Below, one piece after another: positions 7,138 to 14,173 of a stretch of DNA of 15,720 nt. The DNA is taken from contig JAJAYS010000068.1 of NCBI GenBank assembly GCA_026786065.1, positions 1 through 15,720 of the forward strand, given 5' to 3'. Position numbers and translations under genes: made by a program. This DNA comes from Polaromonas sp. GTDB lineage: Bacteria > Pseudomonadota > Gammaproteobacteria > Burkholderiales > Burkholderiaceae_C. A model generated the notes under the pieces. That model saw nothing but the letters and a program-made list of their open reading frames with translations, did not search any database and was not told where the DNA came from. Each line of letters starts with the position of its first letter. Within the stretch, counting starts at the first letter, position 1.

Positions 7138-8991
7138 ATGAAACGTCTGCTCCCTCGCGTTGCCCCCGTTGCGCTGGCCGCGCTGCTGGCGGGCTGTGCC
7201 ACCAGCGCACCGAACTTCAGCTACACCGTCCCGGCGCAGCCTGAGGGCGCGTCGGGCTACAACGCCAATCCCGGCTGGGCTACAAGCAAATTCGCGGTTG
7301 CTGCGGCCAATCCGCTGGCGACCGATGCCGGCTATCAAATCCTGAAGGCCGGTGGCTCGGCCATCGATGCGGCGATTGCGGTGCAGATGGTGCTGACGCT
7401 GGTGGAGCCGCAGTCCAGCGGCATCGGCGGTGGGGCCTTTTTGCTGCATGCGGCGAACGGCAAGGTCGAAGCCTTTGACGGGCGCGAGACGGCGCCGATG
7501 GCGGTGGATGAAAAGCTGTTCGTTGGTGCCGACGGCAAACCTTTACCGTTTTACGAAGGCGTGGTCGGCGGCCGCTCGGTCGGCGTGCCGGGCACCGTCA
7601 AGATGCTGGAGATGGCGCACCGGCAGCACGGCAAGCTGCCGTGGGCCACGCTGTTCACCCCGGCCATTACGCTGGCTGAAAATGGCTTCAGGGTCAGCGC
7701 CCGCCTCGGCACGCTGCTGAAGGACGAAAAATACCTGAAGGCCGACCCGAGCGCCGCCGCCTATTTCTACAAACCCGACGGCGCGCCCATCGAGGCCGGC
7801 AGCACTTTGAGAAACCCGGCGCTGGCCGACGTGCTGCGCCAGATCGCCAGTGGCGGCGCGAACGCGCTACTCACCGGCAAGGTGGCCCAGGCCATCGTCA
7901 CCAAGGTGCAGGGCCACCCGACCAACCCCGGCAAACTGGCCATGAGCGACCTGGCCGGCTACCAGGCGAAAAAGCGCGATCCGATCTGCTCGGACTACAG
8001 CGCATCCAGCAAAACCTATTTGCTATGCGGCATGCCGCCGCCCAGCTCCGGCGCGATTGCGGTCGCGCAGATTCTGGGCATGTTGAACAACACGCCGGCC
8101 GCCACGCTGGGCCTGGTGAGCGGCATGGGCGGCGTCGCTGGCAGCGTCGCACCGACGCCCTCAGCCGACTGGCTGCACCTCTACACCGAAGCGGCACGGC
8201 TGGCCTTCGCCGACCGCGCCCAGTACCTGGGCGACCCGGATTTCGTGCAGCCGCCCGGCGGCAGCTGGATGAGCCTGCTGGCACCCAGCTACCTGGCCGA
8301 GCGTGCAAAGCTGATCGCCACCGCACCCGGCGCCCAGAGCATGAAGACCGCCAAGGCCGGCGTGCCGGGCCCGGTCAAAACCGCTTACGCGCCGATGCCT
8401 GAGCAGCCCGAGTTCGGCACTTCGCACATCAGCATCGTCGATGGCTTCGGCAACGCGATTGCAATGACGACGACCATCGAGGACGCCTTCGGCGCGCGCC
8501 AGATGACCGACGGCGGCACCGGCAAGGCCGGCGGCTTTTTGCTCAACAACGAGCTGACCGACTTCAGCTTTGCGCCGCAGGATGCCGAAGGCAAGCCGGT
8601 CGCCAACCGGGTGCAACCCGGCAAGCGGCCACGCTCGTCGATGGCGCCGACGCTGGTGTTCGAAAAGGCCAGCAACCAGCTGGTGATGAGCGGCGGCAGC
8701 CCGGGCGGCGCGCTGATCATTCACTACACCGCGAAAACGCTGTACGGCACGCTGAACTGGGGCCTGAATGCCCAGCAGGCGATTGATTTGCCCAACTTCG
8801 GCTCACTGAACGGCCCCAGCCTGCTGGAAGCCAAACGCTTCGCGCCTGCGACGGTCGAGGCGCTGAGGGCACGCGGCGCTGAAGTGCGCGAGATGGACAT
8901 GACCAGCGGGCTGCAGGCGATCCAGAAAACGCCGACCGGGTTTTTTGGCGGGGCCGATCCGCGGCGTGAGGGCCTGGTGCTCGGAGACTGA
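7138..8991 (+). CDS. ggt: Gamma-glutamyltransferase / glutathione hydrolase, predicted lipoprotein
   Basis: This 617-residue protein has a type II signal peptide (MKRLLPRVAPVALAALLAGC) with lipobox Cys20, so it is probably anchored in a periplasm-facing membrane. The family core follows: AAANPLATDAGYQILKAGGSAIDAA, then VEPQSSGIGGGAFLL and DGRETAP. The self-processing site is EFGTSHISIVDGFGNAI, where Thr428 should become the N-terminal nucleophile of the small subunit after autocleavage. The tail carries the oxyanion-region block MSGGSPGG. The enzyme hydrolyses gamma-glutamyl bonds of glutathione and gamma-glutamyl amines, or transfers the group to amino acids or water. Length is normal for the family. 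The ATG follows a weak GGAAG; no alternative start gives a signal peptide. The gene stands alone on plus, between decayed elements. Confidence 0.96.
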   Translation: MKRLLPRVAPVALAALLAGCATSAPNFSYTVPAQPEGASGYNANPGWATSKFAVAAANPLATDAGYQILKAGGSAIDAAIAVQMVLTLVEPQSSGIGGGAFLLHAANGKVEAFDGRETAPMAVDEKLFVGADGKPLPFYEGVVGGRSVGVPGTVKMLEMAHRQHGKLPWATLFTPAITLAENGFRVSARLGTLLKDEKYLKADPSAAAYFYKPDGAPIEAGSTLRNPALADVLRQIASGGANALLTGKVAQAIVTKVQGHPTNPGKLAMSDLAGYQAKKRDPICSDYSASSKTYLLCGMPPPSSGAIAVAQILGMLNNTPAATLGLVSGMGGVAGSVAPTPSADWLHLYTEAARLAFADRAQYLGDPDFVQPPGGSWMSLLAPSYLAERAKLIATAPGAQSMKTAKAGVPGPVKTAYAPMPEQPEFGTSHISIVDGFGNAIAMTTTIEDAFGARQMTDGGTGKAGGFLLNNELTDFSFAPQDAEGKPVANRVQPGKRPRSSMAPTLVFEKASNQLVMSGGSPGGALIIHYTAKTLYGTLNWGLNAQQAIDLPNFGSLNGPSLLEAKRFAPATVEALRARGAEVREMDMTSGLQAIQKTPTGFFGGADPRREGLVLGD

Positions 8992-8993
8992 AT

Positions 8994-9025
8994 GCTACGA
9001 CCGGTCGGCGTTGCCGGCCGGTAGC
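8994..9025 (+). terminator. Hairpin just after the GGT stop (possible terminator)
   Basis: ACCGGTCGGC (9000-9009) pairs with GCCGGCCGGT (9013-9022) with one G-T wobble across a 3-base loop. The outer GCTAC and GTAGC bases extend the stem around a small bulge. It starts 3 bases after the TGA. There is no downstream T run, so it may act as a pause, RNA-end protection or Rho-assisted site rather than a classical intrinsic terminator. Confidence 0.5.
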
Positions 9026-9158
9026 CAGAGAACGGGCAGCGCGGTCAGTCGGGACGCGCTTCCCGCCCACTGAGTGCGGTGCTGGGGCGCCAAGGGTGCC
9101 GGGCGCGAACAACCGCCGCAGCCGCCTTGAATATGAATAAAAACCGCTGTTTGCCTTC

Positions 9159-9200
9159 TTAATACGGGCGTAAGCAGCTATCAGTTTCATAGCGACGACT
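9159..9200. repeat. Dispersed AGCTGCT/CGCCCGTATT intergenic repeat (copy 3)
   Basis: On plus it reads TTAATACGGGCGTAAGCAGC, then TATCAGTTTCATAGCGAC. Its reverse strand aligns with copies 1 and 2 (GTCGCTAT, A-rich spacer, TAGCTGCTTACGCCCGTATT). It lies in the non-coding stretch between the convergent GGT and BrkB genes. Confidence 0.75.
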
Positions 9201-9240
9201 GATCCCTGCCGATGGGCTCTTATTCGATTTCTAATGCGAT

Positions 9241-9287
9241 CCGATTGCCATTGCGGCCCCCGAGCCGCAATGCATGGTCGCAATCGG
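9241..9287. repeat. Large imperfect inverted repeat
   Basis: CCGATTGC plus CATTGCGGC (9241-9257) pairs with GCCGCAATG (9264-9272) and GCAATCGG (9280-9287). This gives 17 perfect pairs, a 6-base loop and one 7-base bulge (9273-9279) on the 3' side. It lies directly upstream of the 8-bp tandem array. No T run follows. It could be an element end, a replication-slippage hotspot or a bidirectional transcription stop between convergent genes. Confidence 0.65.
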
Positions 9288-9292
9288 AAGGA

Positions 9293-9380
9293 AGTCATGG
9301 AGTCATGGAGTCATGGAGTCATGGAGTCATGGAGTCATGGAGTCATGGAGTCATGGAGTCATGGAGTCATCAAATCATGG
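9293..9380. repeat. 8-bp tandem repeat (AGTCATGG), nine perfect units plus degenerate tail
   Basis: Nine uninterrupted units of AGTCATGG fill 9293-9364. A partial AGTCAT and a degenerate AATCATGG (9373-9380) follow. There are no spacers, so this is not CRISPR. The 8-base period shifts the reading frame with each unit, so translated repeats here are artefacts of the array. It lies between convergent genes and is a probable variable-number locus. Confidence 0.97.
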
Positions 9381-9383
9381 ATC

Positions 9384-9405
9384 GCCCCGGATTGCAGTCC
9401 GGGGC
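9384..9405. repeat. Perfect 8-bp-stem hairpin
   Basis: GCCCCGGA (9384-9391), loop TTGCAG, then TCCGGGGC (9398-9405): a perfect inverted repeat between the tandem array and the BrkB 3' end. It lacks a strong T run on either strand. It may serve as a transcription end for the minus-strand BrkB gene, whose stop is at 9473, 68 bases away. Confidence 0.5.
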
Positions 9406-9472
9406 ATGCTCCTCAATTCCGGATGACTGCGTTATTGACATGCAAATGGAATCAGGCTTCGCGTCCCGCCCG

Positions 9473-10441
9473 CTAGCCGGTCCGCATGGCCTCGGCGGGC
9501 GCATGCTCTTTGGCGGTGCCGATGCGCTCAAACTCCGAAATCACCTGCGCGCCGAGCAACAGCAGCGTCGCGGCAATTTCCAGACTCAGCAACACCACGA
9601 TCGCCGTGGTCAGCGAGCCATAGACCAGGCCGACCTGCGACAGCGTGCCAAAGTACCACTGCAGCAGGTGGCGCGTCAGCTCCCACAGCAGCGCCGCCGT
9701 CACGCCGCCTATCAGCGCATGGCGCAGCGAAAGCCGGCCGACCGGCATCACCATGTACACCGAGGTCAGCAAAAAAATCTCGCCGAGCAGGCCGAGCAGG
9801 TACAACAGCACCCCGGAGAACCCGCTCAGCGACCAGGTGAAGCCGAGAAGCTCCAGGCTTTTATCACCGAGCGCCGCAAAACGGCCAGACACCAGCGTGA
9901 CCAGCAGCAGACCGACGCCAAGCGAAAGGATGTAGGCATACGGCAGCACCGCCGACACCATAAAGTGCCGCCTGCGAATCGCCACGCGGTGCAAAAAGAT
10001 CACCGACATCGCGTTCTCCAGCACCGTGAAAGCCAGCGAGCTGAAAAACAGCATCGTCAGCAGCAGCAGCCAGCCCAGTACCTGCCTGTGGGCCAGAAAG
10101 TTGGCCAGCTCCCGGACGATGAACTCAGACTGCCCCGGCGCCAGCCAGCCGATATAACGGCCGATGGCTTCGAGCAACGCCGACTCATTGATCAGGTGCG
10201 ACAGCGCGATGGCAATCAGGATCAGCAGCGGAATGATGGACAGCAGGGCGTAATAGGCCACCGCACCGGCGAGCAGCAAGCCCTGGTTCGCGCGAAAACC
10301 CTTGAGCACACGCAGAGCGAAGGCCCATGGGTGGGCGACGACGTAGGCGGCCTGCGGTCCGAGATTCATGCATCGCCTGTGTTCTAGCCCGCGCAGCGGT
10401 GTGCCGGGCGCGGAGCTGGGGTTCATCTGCTGCTGCACCAT
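9473..10441 (-). CDS. YihY/BrkB family inner-membrane protein
   Basis: The 322-residue protein has six predicted membrane segments at about 55-80, 121-141, 160-186, 208-233, 241-260 and 271-297. Family blocks include LLAGAVAYYALLSIIPLLIL in the first segment, FLHRVAIRRRHF before the third, and QVGLVYGSLTTAIVVLLSLE in the last. The family is widespread; names such as virulence factor BrkB or ribonuclease BN are historical and the molecular role is uncertain. In-frame ATGs at 10441, 10426 and 10369 are all possible starts. The longest is given, but its GGGGA lies too close to the ATG to be convincing; the third begins MNLGPQAAYVVAHPWAF and may be the true start. It stands alone, 265 bases after the oxidoreductase gene. 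Confidence 0.9.
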   Translation of the reverse strand: MVQQQMNPSSAPGTPLRGLEHRRCMNLGPQAAYVVAHPWAFALRVLKGFRANQGLLLAGAVAYYALLSIIPLLILIAIALSHLINESALLEAIGRYIGWLAPGQSEFIVRELANFLAHRQVLGWLLLLTMLFFSSLAFTVLENAMSVIFLHRVAIRRRHFMVSAVLPYAYILSLGVGLLLVTLVSGRFAALGDKSLELLGFTWSLSGFSGVLLYLLGLLGEIFLLTSVYMVMPVGRLSLRHALIGGVTAALLWELTRHLLQWYFGTLSQVGLVYGSLTTAIVVLLSLEIAATLLLLGAQVISEFERIGTAKEHAPAEAMRTG

Positions 10442-10620
10442 GATCCCCGAAGCGCTGGACCCGAGGTCGAAAGGGGTCTTTTCCGCAATCAGGCGCTGTC
10501 GCGCAGCCTAAGCGCGAACCCCAAGTCCTATACCGGCGAAGACAAGGACACGCCGCCAAGCCATGCCAGCGGTATGAGGGCCGCCGTTTCGCCCATCTCG
10601 CTCGTCGGCACAACCGCCCG

Positions 10621-10664
10621 AGCCCGGCTGATCACCTACCGCAGGGAGTCATGCAGAGGGTCCC
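10621..10664 (+). repeat. Half-copy of the MITE-like element (one terminal repeat)
   Basis: AGCCCGGCTGATC, a short divergent block, CGCAGGGAGTC and the terminal GTCATGCAGAGGGTCCC (10648-10664) match the reverse strand of 551-600. No partner terminus or shared interior was found to the left, so this is a truncated copy. It lies 43 bases beyond the stop of the FAD-dependent oxidoreductase gene and, like two other ends, is followed directly by TA. Confidence 0.7.
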
Positions 10665-10672
10665 TATGGAAT

Positions 10673-10692
10673 TGCGCTCATCGTCGAGCGCA
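10673..10692 (-). terminator. Hairpin downstream of the oxidoreductase gene
   Basis: TGCGCTC (10673-10679) and GAGCGCA (10686-10692) form a perfect 7-bp stem with a 6-base loop. It begins 14 bases beyond the stop codon of the minus-strand oxidoreductase. The bases that follow on the minus strand are ATTCC, so the U tract is poor and terminator function is tentative. Confidence 0.4.
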
Positions 10693-10706
10693 TATGACGC
10701 TACCCT

Positions 10707-12083
10707 TCAGCCGGCGGGCCGGATGTTCTGGTTGACCCGGAACAGGTTGTCGGGGTCGTACCGGGCCTTGATCGCCGCCAGCCGCGCGTAGTTGTCGCGG
10801 TAGGCCGCCTTCACCCGGTCCTGGCCTTCGTCCATCATGAAGTTCACGTAGGCGCCGGCGGCCGCATGCGGGTGCAGCGCCTGCCAGTAGTCCTTCGACC
10901 ACTGCGCCACCTGCTCGCCCTGCGCCGGGTCGGGCGTAACACCCAGATAGACCGCCGCCCAGCGGGCGTCGCGGGCGGCGAAAGCGGTTTCCTTGCGGCC
11001 CACGCGATGAACCGCTGCGTCGATCGGGTAAAGATGCATCGACGAATGCAGCGTGGGCATCTGCGCGCCGTGCTTTACGTGCAGGGCAATTGCCGAATCC
11101 GACAGCTCGTTCACAAAGTCGGCCCGCCAGTACCAATGCAGGCCCGGCACATAGAGCCCGTCGAACGCGCTTTGCAGCACCGGGTAGGGCATGGACGCCA
11201 GCCCGTCGAGCACCGGCGCCATGGCGCGCACCGGCGCGAGCGCGGCGTCGGCGTGCGCCGCGTCGCCGGCATAGCACCAGACGATGCCGCACATCTTCTG
11301 CAGGTGCAGCTCGGGCGGAAATGACGGCGCCGGCGGCACCGTGATAAAAGCGAAAAAGCCGTTCAGTTCGGGCGGCGCTGACGGCAGGAAACCGCGGTAC
11401 CAGCGCAGCACCTCGGCAGCGCGTTCCAGCGGCCACAACGTCGGCCCGGCCACCACGGTGCTCAAGTCATGCAGGCGAAACTCGAACGAAGTGACCACGC
11501 CGAAATTGCCGCCGCCACCGCGCACCGCCCAGAACAGGTCTTCATTCACCTTCGCGCTGGCGGTCACGAAGCTGCCGTCGGCCAGCACCATATCGACCGA
11601 CAGAAGGTTGTCGATCGTCAAGCCGAAGCGGCGCGACAAATAGCCGATGCCGCCGCCCAGCGTGAGCCCGCCGACGCCGGTGGTGCTGATCACGCCCGAC
11701 GGCGTGGCCAGGCCGAAAGCGTGGGTCGCGTGGTCCACCTCGCCCCAGGTGCAGCCGCCTTCAGCGCGTACGCTGTGCGCGGCCGGGTCAACGCGCAGGC
11801 CGCGCAGGCGGCCGAGGTCGATCACCATGCCGTCGTCGCAACTGCCCAGGCCGCCACCGTTGTGGCCGCCGCCGCGCACCGCCAGCAGCAGCGCGTTAGC
11901 GCGCGCAAAGCGCACTGCAGTCATCACGTCGGCAACGTCGGCGCACTGCACGATCAGCCGCGGTCGCTTGTCGATCATGGCGTTGAACAGGCGCCGCGCG
12001 GCGTCGTAGCCGGCATCGGCTGGTTGCGCCAGCATGCCGCGCAGCTGCTGGCGGAAGGTCTGCACTTGGGCGTCGTCGATCAT
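10707..12083 (-). CDS. FAD-dependent oxidoreductase, BBE-type (PCMH/VAO fold)
   Basis: This is a 458-residue protein. The FAD-binding PCMH domain (about 38-210) shows RPRLIVQCADVADVMTAVRF, LLLAVRGGGHNGGGLG with the likely flavin-linking His74, STTGVGGLTLGGGIGYLSRR and RFGLTIDNLLSVDMVLADG. The C-terminal BBE block has YVNFMMDEGQDRVKAAY and YDPDNLFRVNQNI. Relatives oxidise sugars, alkaloids or natural products with O2 or another acceptor. Bicovalent members have a Cys in a GxCxxVG loop; here the corresponding VISTTGVGG (131-139) has none, so at most a single His link is expected. There is no signal peptide. AAGGAG precedes the ATG. It follows the methyltransferase gene by 57 bases, so the two are probably co-transcribed. 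The substrate is unknown. Confidence 0.92.
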   Translation of the reverse strand: MIDDAQVQTFRQQLRGMLAQPADAGYDAARRLFNAMIDKRPRLIVQCADVADVMTAVRFARANALLLAVRGGGHNGGGLGSCDDGMVIDLGRLRGLRVDPAAHSVRAEGGCTWGEVDHATHAFGLATPSGVISTTGVGGLTLGGGIGYLSRRFGLTIDNLLSVDMVLADGSFVTASAKVNEDLFWAVRGGGGNFGVVTSFEFRLHDLSTVVAGPTLWPLERAAEVLRWYRGFLPSAPPELNGFFAFITVPPAPSFPPELHLQKMCGIVWCYAGDAAHADAALAPVRAMAPVLDGLASMPYPVLQSAFDGLYVPGLHWYWRADFVNELSDSAIALHVKHGAQMPTLHSSMHLYPIDAAVHRVGRKETAFAARDARWAAVYLGVTPDPAQGEQVAQWSKDYWQALHPHAAAGAYVNFMMDEGQDRVKAAYRDNYARLAAIKARYDPDNLFRVNQNIRPAG

Positions 12084-12140
12084 GATTTTTTCTCCTTGCT
12101 GGTTGGTCGTGATCAGGGTAATGCCGCTTTGCTGTCTCGC

Positions 12141-12953
12141 TCAGCGCCGCGTGATGACCACTTCGACGTACTCGCTCGGAACGACCAGGGAACCGGGGCC
12201 GGCCCGGTTCAACCCGTTCAGCAGGGCCGTCATGTCTGCCTCCAGTGCCCTGGACTTGTCATCGGGCAAGGCGGCAAAGGCCTTGTGCACCGGCCCGTAC
12301 CAGGTGCGGAAGACTTCGATGAAGTGGGCAGCCGAGCGGTAGCGGAAGTTGAAGTGCCGTGGCGTCACGGATATCCCGACGGCAGCGGTGCCGAAGATGG
12401 AACGCAGGTGTGCCTCCGTTCCCCACAGCGAAGGCGACTGCACGCCCGTCGGCGGCGGCAAAAGGCGCCCGAGTGTCTTGAACAGCTGGCCGATGAAGCC
12501 GTCCGGGGTCCAGTTGGCCATGCCGATACGCCCGCCGGGCCGGCATACCCGTGCCAGCTCGGACGCGGCTTTGCCATGGTCGGGCGCAAACATCACGCCA
12601 AAGGTCGATAGCACGGCATCGAAGCTGGCGTCGGCAAAAGGCAAGGCCTCTGCGTCAGCCGCCTGAAACCGGACCTCGAGGCCTTCGGCGCGTGCGCGTT
12701 CAGCGCCACGCTCCAGCAAGGTGGCGACATAGTCAGTGGATATCACCTTGCAGCCGCGGCGTGCTGCAGCCAGCGTCGCATTGCCGTTGCCGGCGGCGAC
12801 GTCCAGCACGTTTTCGTCCCAGCGCAGGTCGCAGGCTTCGGCGAGCTGCTCGCCAACAATCTGCAAGGTGGTGCCGACGACGGCGTAGTCGCCGCTGGCC
12901 CAGGCGGTCTGCTGGCGGGCTTTCACGGCATTGAGGTCGGTCGGTGCGTTCAT
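12141..12953 (-). CDS. Class I SAM-dependent methyltransferase
   Basis: The 270-residue protein has motif I VLDVAAGNGNATLAAARRG (49-67), an acidic end of beta-2 (VISTDYV), then FQAADAEALPFADASFDAVL and a post-motif LARVCRPGGRIGMANW, as in the Methyltransf_11/25 group. It transfers a methyl group from S-adenosylmethionine to an unknown small molecule in the cytoplasm. The ATG at 12953 begins MNAPTDLNAVKARQQTAWAS, which fits related proteins. The frame stays open upstream only through the dispersed repeat and part of the cupin gene, so a longer start is rejected. The Shine-Dalgarno is weak. It is followed closely by the FAD oxidoreductase, suggesting a two-gene modification unit. Confidence 0.93.
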   Translation of the reverse strand: MNAPTDLNAVKARQQTAWASGDYAVVGTTLQIVGEQLAEACDLRWDENVLDVAAGNGNATLAAARRGCKVISTDYVATLLERGAERARAEGLEVRFQAADAEALPFADASFDAVLSTFGVMFAPDHGKAASELARVCRPGGRIGMANWTPDGFIGQLFKTLGRLLPPPTGVQSPSLWGTEAHLRSIFGTAAVGISVTPRHFNFRYRSAAHFIEVFRTWYGPVHKAFAALPDDKSRALEADMTALLNGLNRAGPGSLVVPSEYVEVVITRR

Positions 12954-13019
12954 GTTGGGTTTCCGATGTGTAGTAAGCAGCCGGAAGTCTCTTGTGCAGG
13001 CAAGGGCCGCGTCCTGCCT

Positions 13020-13184
13020 GAACCTCGCCTTGGCCTGATGGGTTGCAAGGCGCCTTTTTTTGCTCTCAATCGCCCGGCTATTGGCAAGAAAAGCAATGCA
13101 GCAGCCCTCACCCCAACCTTCTCCCGGAGGGAAAGGGAGCAAGAAGGCCGGTCGCAGGCCGCAGGGGGTTATGCAGACGGTCCC
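13020..13184 (+). repeat. MITE-like element copy 2, with a nested palindromic repeat
   Basis: This shares with the reverse strand of 551-708 the blocks GAAC-x3-GCC, GATGGGTTGCAAGGCGCC with a T run, GGCTATTGGCAA, AATGCAGCAG and the terminal GTTATGCAGACGGTCCC (13168-13184). The opposite terminal repeat is not recognisable (only CTTGTGCAGGC near 12992). Between the shared AATGCAGCAG and GCCGGTCGCAGG blocks lies an extra stretch absent from copy 1 (13105-13139 and a few bases). The last base of the terminal repeat is also the last base of the cupin TAG stop codon. Confidence 0.75.
13105..13139. repeat. REP-like palindrome nested in the MITE-like copy
   Basis: CCCTCACCCCAACCTTCTCC, then CGGAGGGAAAGGGAG, can fold with CTCCC against GGGAG or CTCCGGGAG-like pairs. 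On the reverse strand it encodes the familiar artefact peptide LLPFPPGEGWGEG seen in intergenic repeats of many proteobacteria. It is missing from the copy at 551-708, so it marks an insertion into the older element. It could also terminate transcription of the cupin gene. Confidence 0.6.
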
Positions 13185-13666
13185 TACGGCTTCTTGCGCG
13201 GGTCGTCGGCCGGGTTGATGTAGGTGACGCCCCAAGGCCCGGTGCCGTGCAACTGCACCGTAGTCTCCTCTTTCGTCCACGCAAAGTGCGGCGAGTTGGC
13301 GACCATGATCATCATGTCGCCGGCGTTGAGCGGCATCCCCCGGGCACTGTCGAACTTGTCGCCCGTGCCCATGTGGAATACGCCGGACAGCACCGTCACG
13401 CGCTCGACTGCGGGGTGCATGTGGGCCGGTATCTGGTAGTTGGCGGGGAACTTCAGCCGTACCGTGAAAGGCACCGCATCGCTCATCGGGCCTTCGATGA
13501 CGGAGATCTTGGCGCCCGGCGGCAGCGAGGGCACGTCGGCCCACTTGAGGTCTTTGGCGACCACCATGCGGTGGCTGCCGTCGGCCCACGCGCTTCCAGG
13601 CGATTGTCCGAATACGGCCACCAGCGCGGCAGCGCAGGCAAGGCGGACGATAGGGTTGGCTTTCAT
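13184..13666 (-). CDS. Exported cupin-domain protein
   Basis: The 160-residue protein has a signal peptide (MKANPIVRLACAAALVAVFG, cleavage probably after SAWA, about residue 28). A single cupin barrel follows: PAHMHPAVERVTVLSGVFHM gives His82, His84 and Glu88, and VANSPHFAW gives His127, a complete 3-His/1-Glu metal site. The conserved NAGD and a C-terminal GTGPWGVTYIN match small periplasmic cupins, some annotated as DUF4437-like. The role may be binding or an unknown oxygenase or isomerase reaction. The ATG is preceded by AGGAG. Its stop overlaps the end of the repeat element by one base, so the last codons may have been altered by that insertion. The methyltransferase starts 230 bases further on, and co-transcription is uncertain. 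Confidence 0.88.
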   Translation of the reverse strand: MKANPIVRLACAAALVAVFGQSPGSAWADGSHRMVVAKDLKWADVPSLPPGAKISVIEGPMSDAVPFTVRLKFPANYQIPAHMHPAVERVTVLSGVFHMGTGDKFDSARGMPLNAGDMMIMVANSPHFAWTKEETTVQLHGTGPWGVTYINPADDPRKKP

Positions 13667-13845
13667 GCGAGTCTCCTGATGAATCGGGGTTGAGGAATCC
13701 GGCGTTCGCGAGCCGTCGCCAGAGCCGCATAGTGCGCGCGCTGCGCTACGCTGTCATCGACCGAATCGATCAATTTGCCCAGCGTCGCATCGGTCCCGGC
13801 ATAGTCAGGATTGACCAGCCCGGCGCGGCGCTGAATAATGAAGCG

Positions 13846-13883
13846 CAAGAAGCGCAGCGGGGTCTCCGGCCCCCGACTTCTTG
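13846..13883 (+). promoter_or_regulatory. Stem-loop directly upstream of the DUF4242 ribosome-binding site
   Basis: CAAGAAG (13846-13852) pairs with CTTCTTG (13877-13883), and inside it CGGGG (13858-13862) pairs with CCCCG (13871-13875). An internal loop of five bases on one side and one on the other separates the two helices. The structure ends one base before the GAGGGAG Shine-Dalgarno (13884-13890) of the gene starting at 13896. It could be an operator palindrome, an mRNA-stabilising leader or a translation control hairpin; which one cannot be told from sequence. Confidence 0.5.
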
Positions 13884-13895
13884 AGGGAGCAAGCC

Positions 13896-14153
13896 ATGCC
13901 GCTGTTCGTCATCGAACGCCAATTCGCCGAAATCCTTGAACTCGACAGCGCCGGTGCCGCAGGCATCCAGCGGGTCAACGCCGATGTCGGGGTGAACTGG
14001 GTTTACTCGTTTTTGTCGGCCGACCGCAAGAAGACCTACTGCCTTTACGAAGCGCCGAATGCGGAGGCGCTGCGCGAAGCGGCGCGCCGCAATGGCCTGC
14101 CGGCCGATTTGATCATCGAGGTGTCACAGGTGCGCCCCGAAGCGTTCGCCTGA
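13896..14153 (+). CDS. DUF4242 domain (SCO4226-like) small protein
   Basis: This 85-residue protein starts MPLFVIERQFAEILELDSAG and carries VNWVYSFLSADRKKTYCLYE, EALREAARRNGLPADLIIEV, the standard ferredoxin-like DUF4242 layout. A family member from Streptomyces (SCO4226) is described as nickel-binding; metal binding here is only by analogy. The start at 13896 is set by GAGGGAG six bases upstream; an upstream in-frame TTG would bury that site. The ATPase pseudogene begins 20 bases after its stop. Relatives are often found before such ATPase or regulator genes, so the two probably formed one transcription unit. Confidence 0.9.
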   Translation: MPLFVIERQFAEILELDSAGAAGIQRVNADVGVNWVYSFLSADRKKTYCLYEAPNAEALREAARRNGLPADLIIEVSQVRPEAFA

Positions 14154-14173
14154 GTGTGAGCGGCAGCGCGCCG

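Noticed and set aside
9293..9380. CRISPR array
   Set aside because: Units are only 8 bases with no spacers and no cas genes nearby.
9212..10387. A 391-codon plus-strand open frame with repeated MESWSHGV
   Set aside because: The repeats are a translation of the 8-bp tandem array, and the rest is antisense to the BrkB membrane protein gene with a Q/R/H-rich, non-protein-like composition.
10442..10614. Possible short frames (for example one ending RRVLVFAGIGLGVRA) before the BrkB gene
   Set aside because: Very short, without a recognisable start signal or family, and likely chance open frames in GC-rich intergenic DNA.
13663..13848. A 61-codon minus-strand frame (TTG start) whose TGA overlaps the cupin ATG in an ATGA arrangement
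   Set aside because: The overlap is suggestive of coupling, but there is no recognisable domain or Shine-Dalgarno, its start falls in the hairpin before the opposite gene, and the cupin gene has its own good AGGAG.
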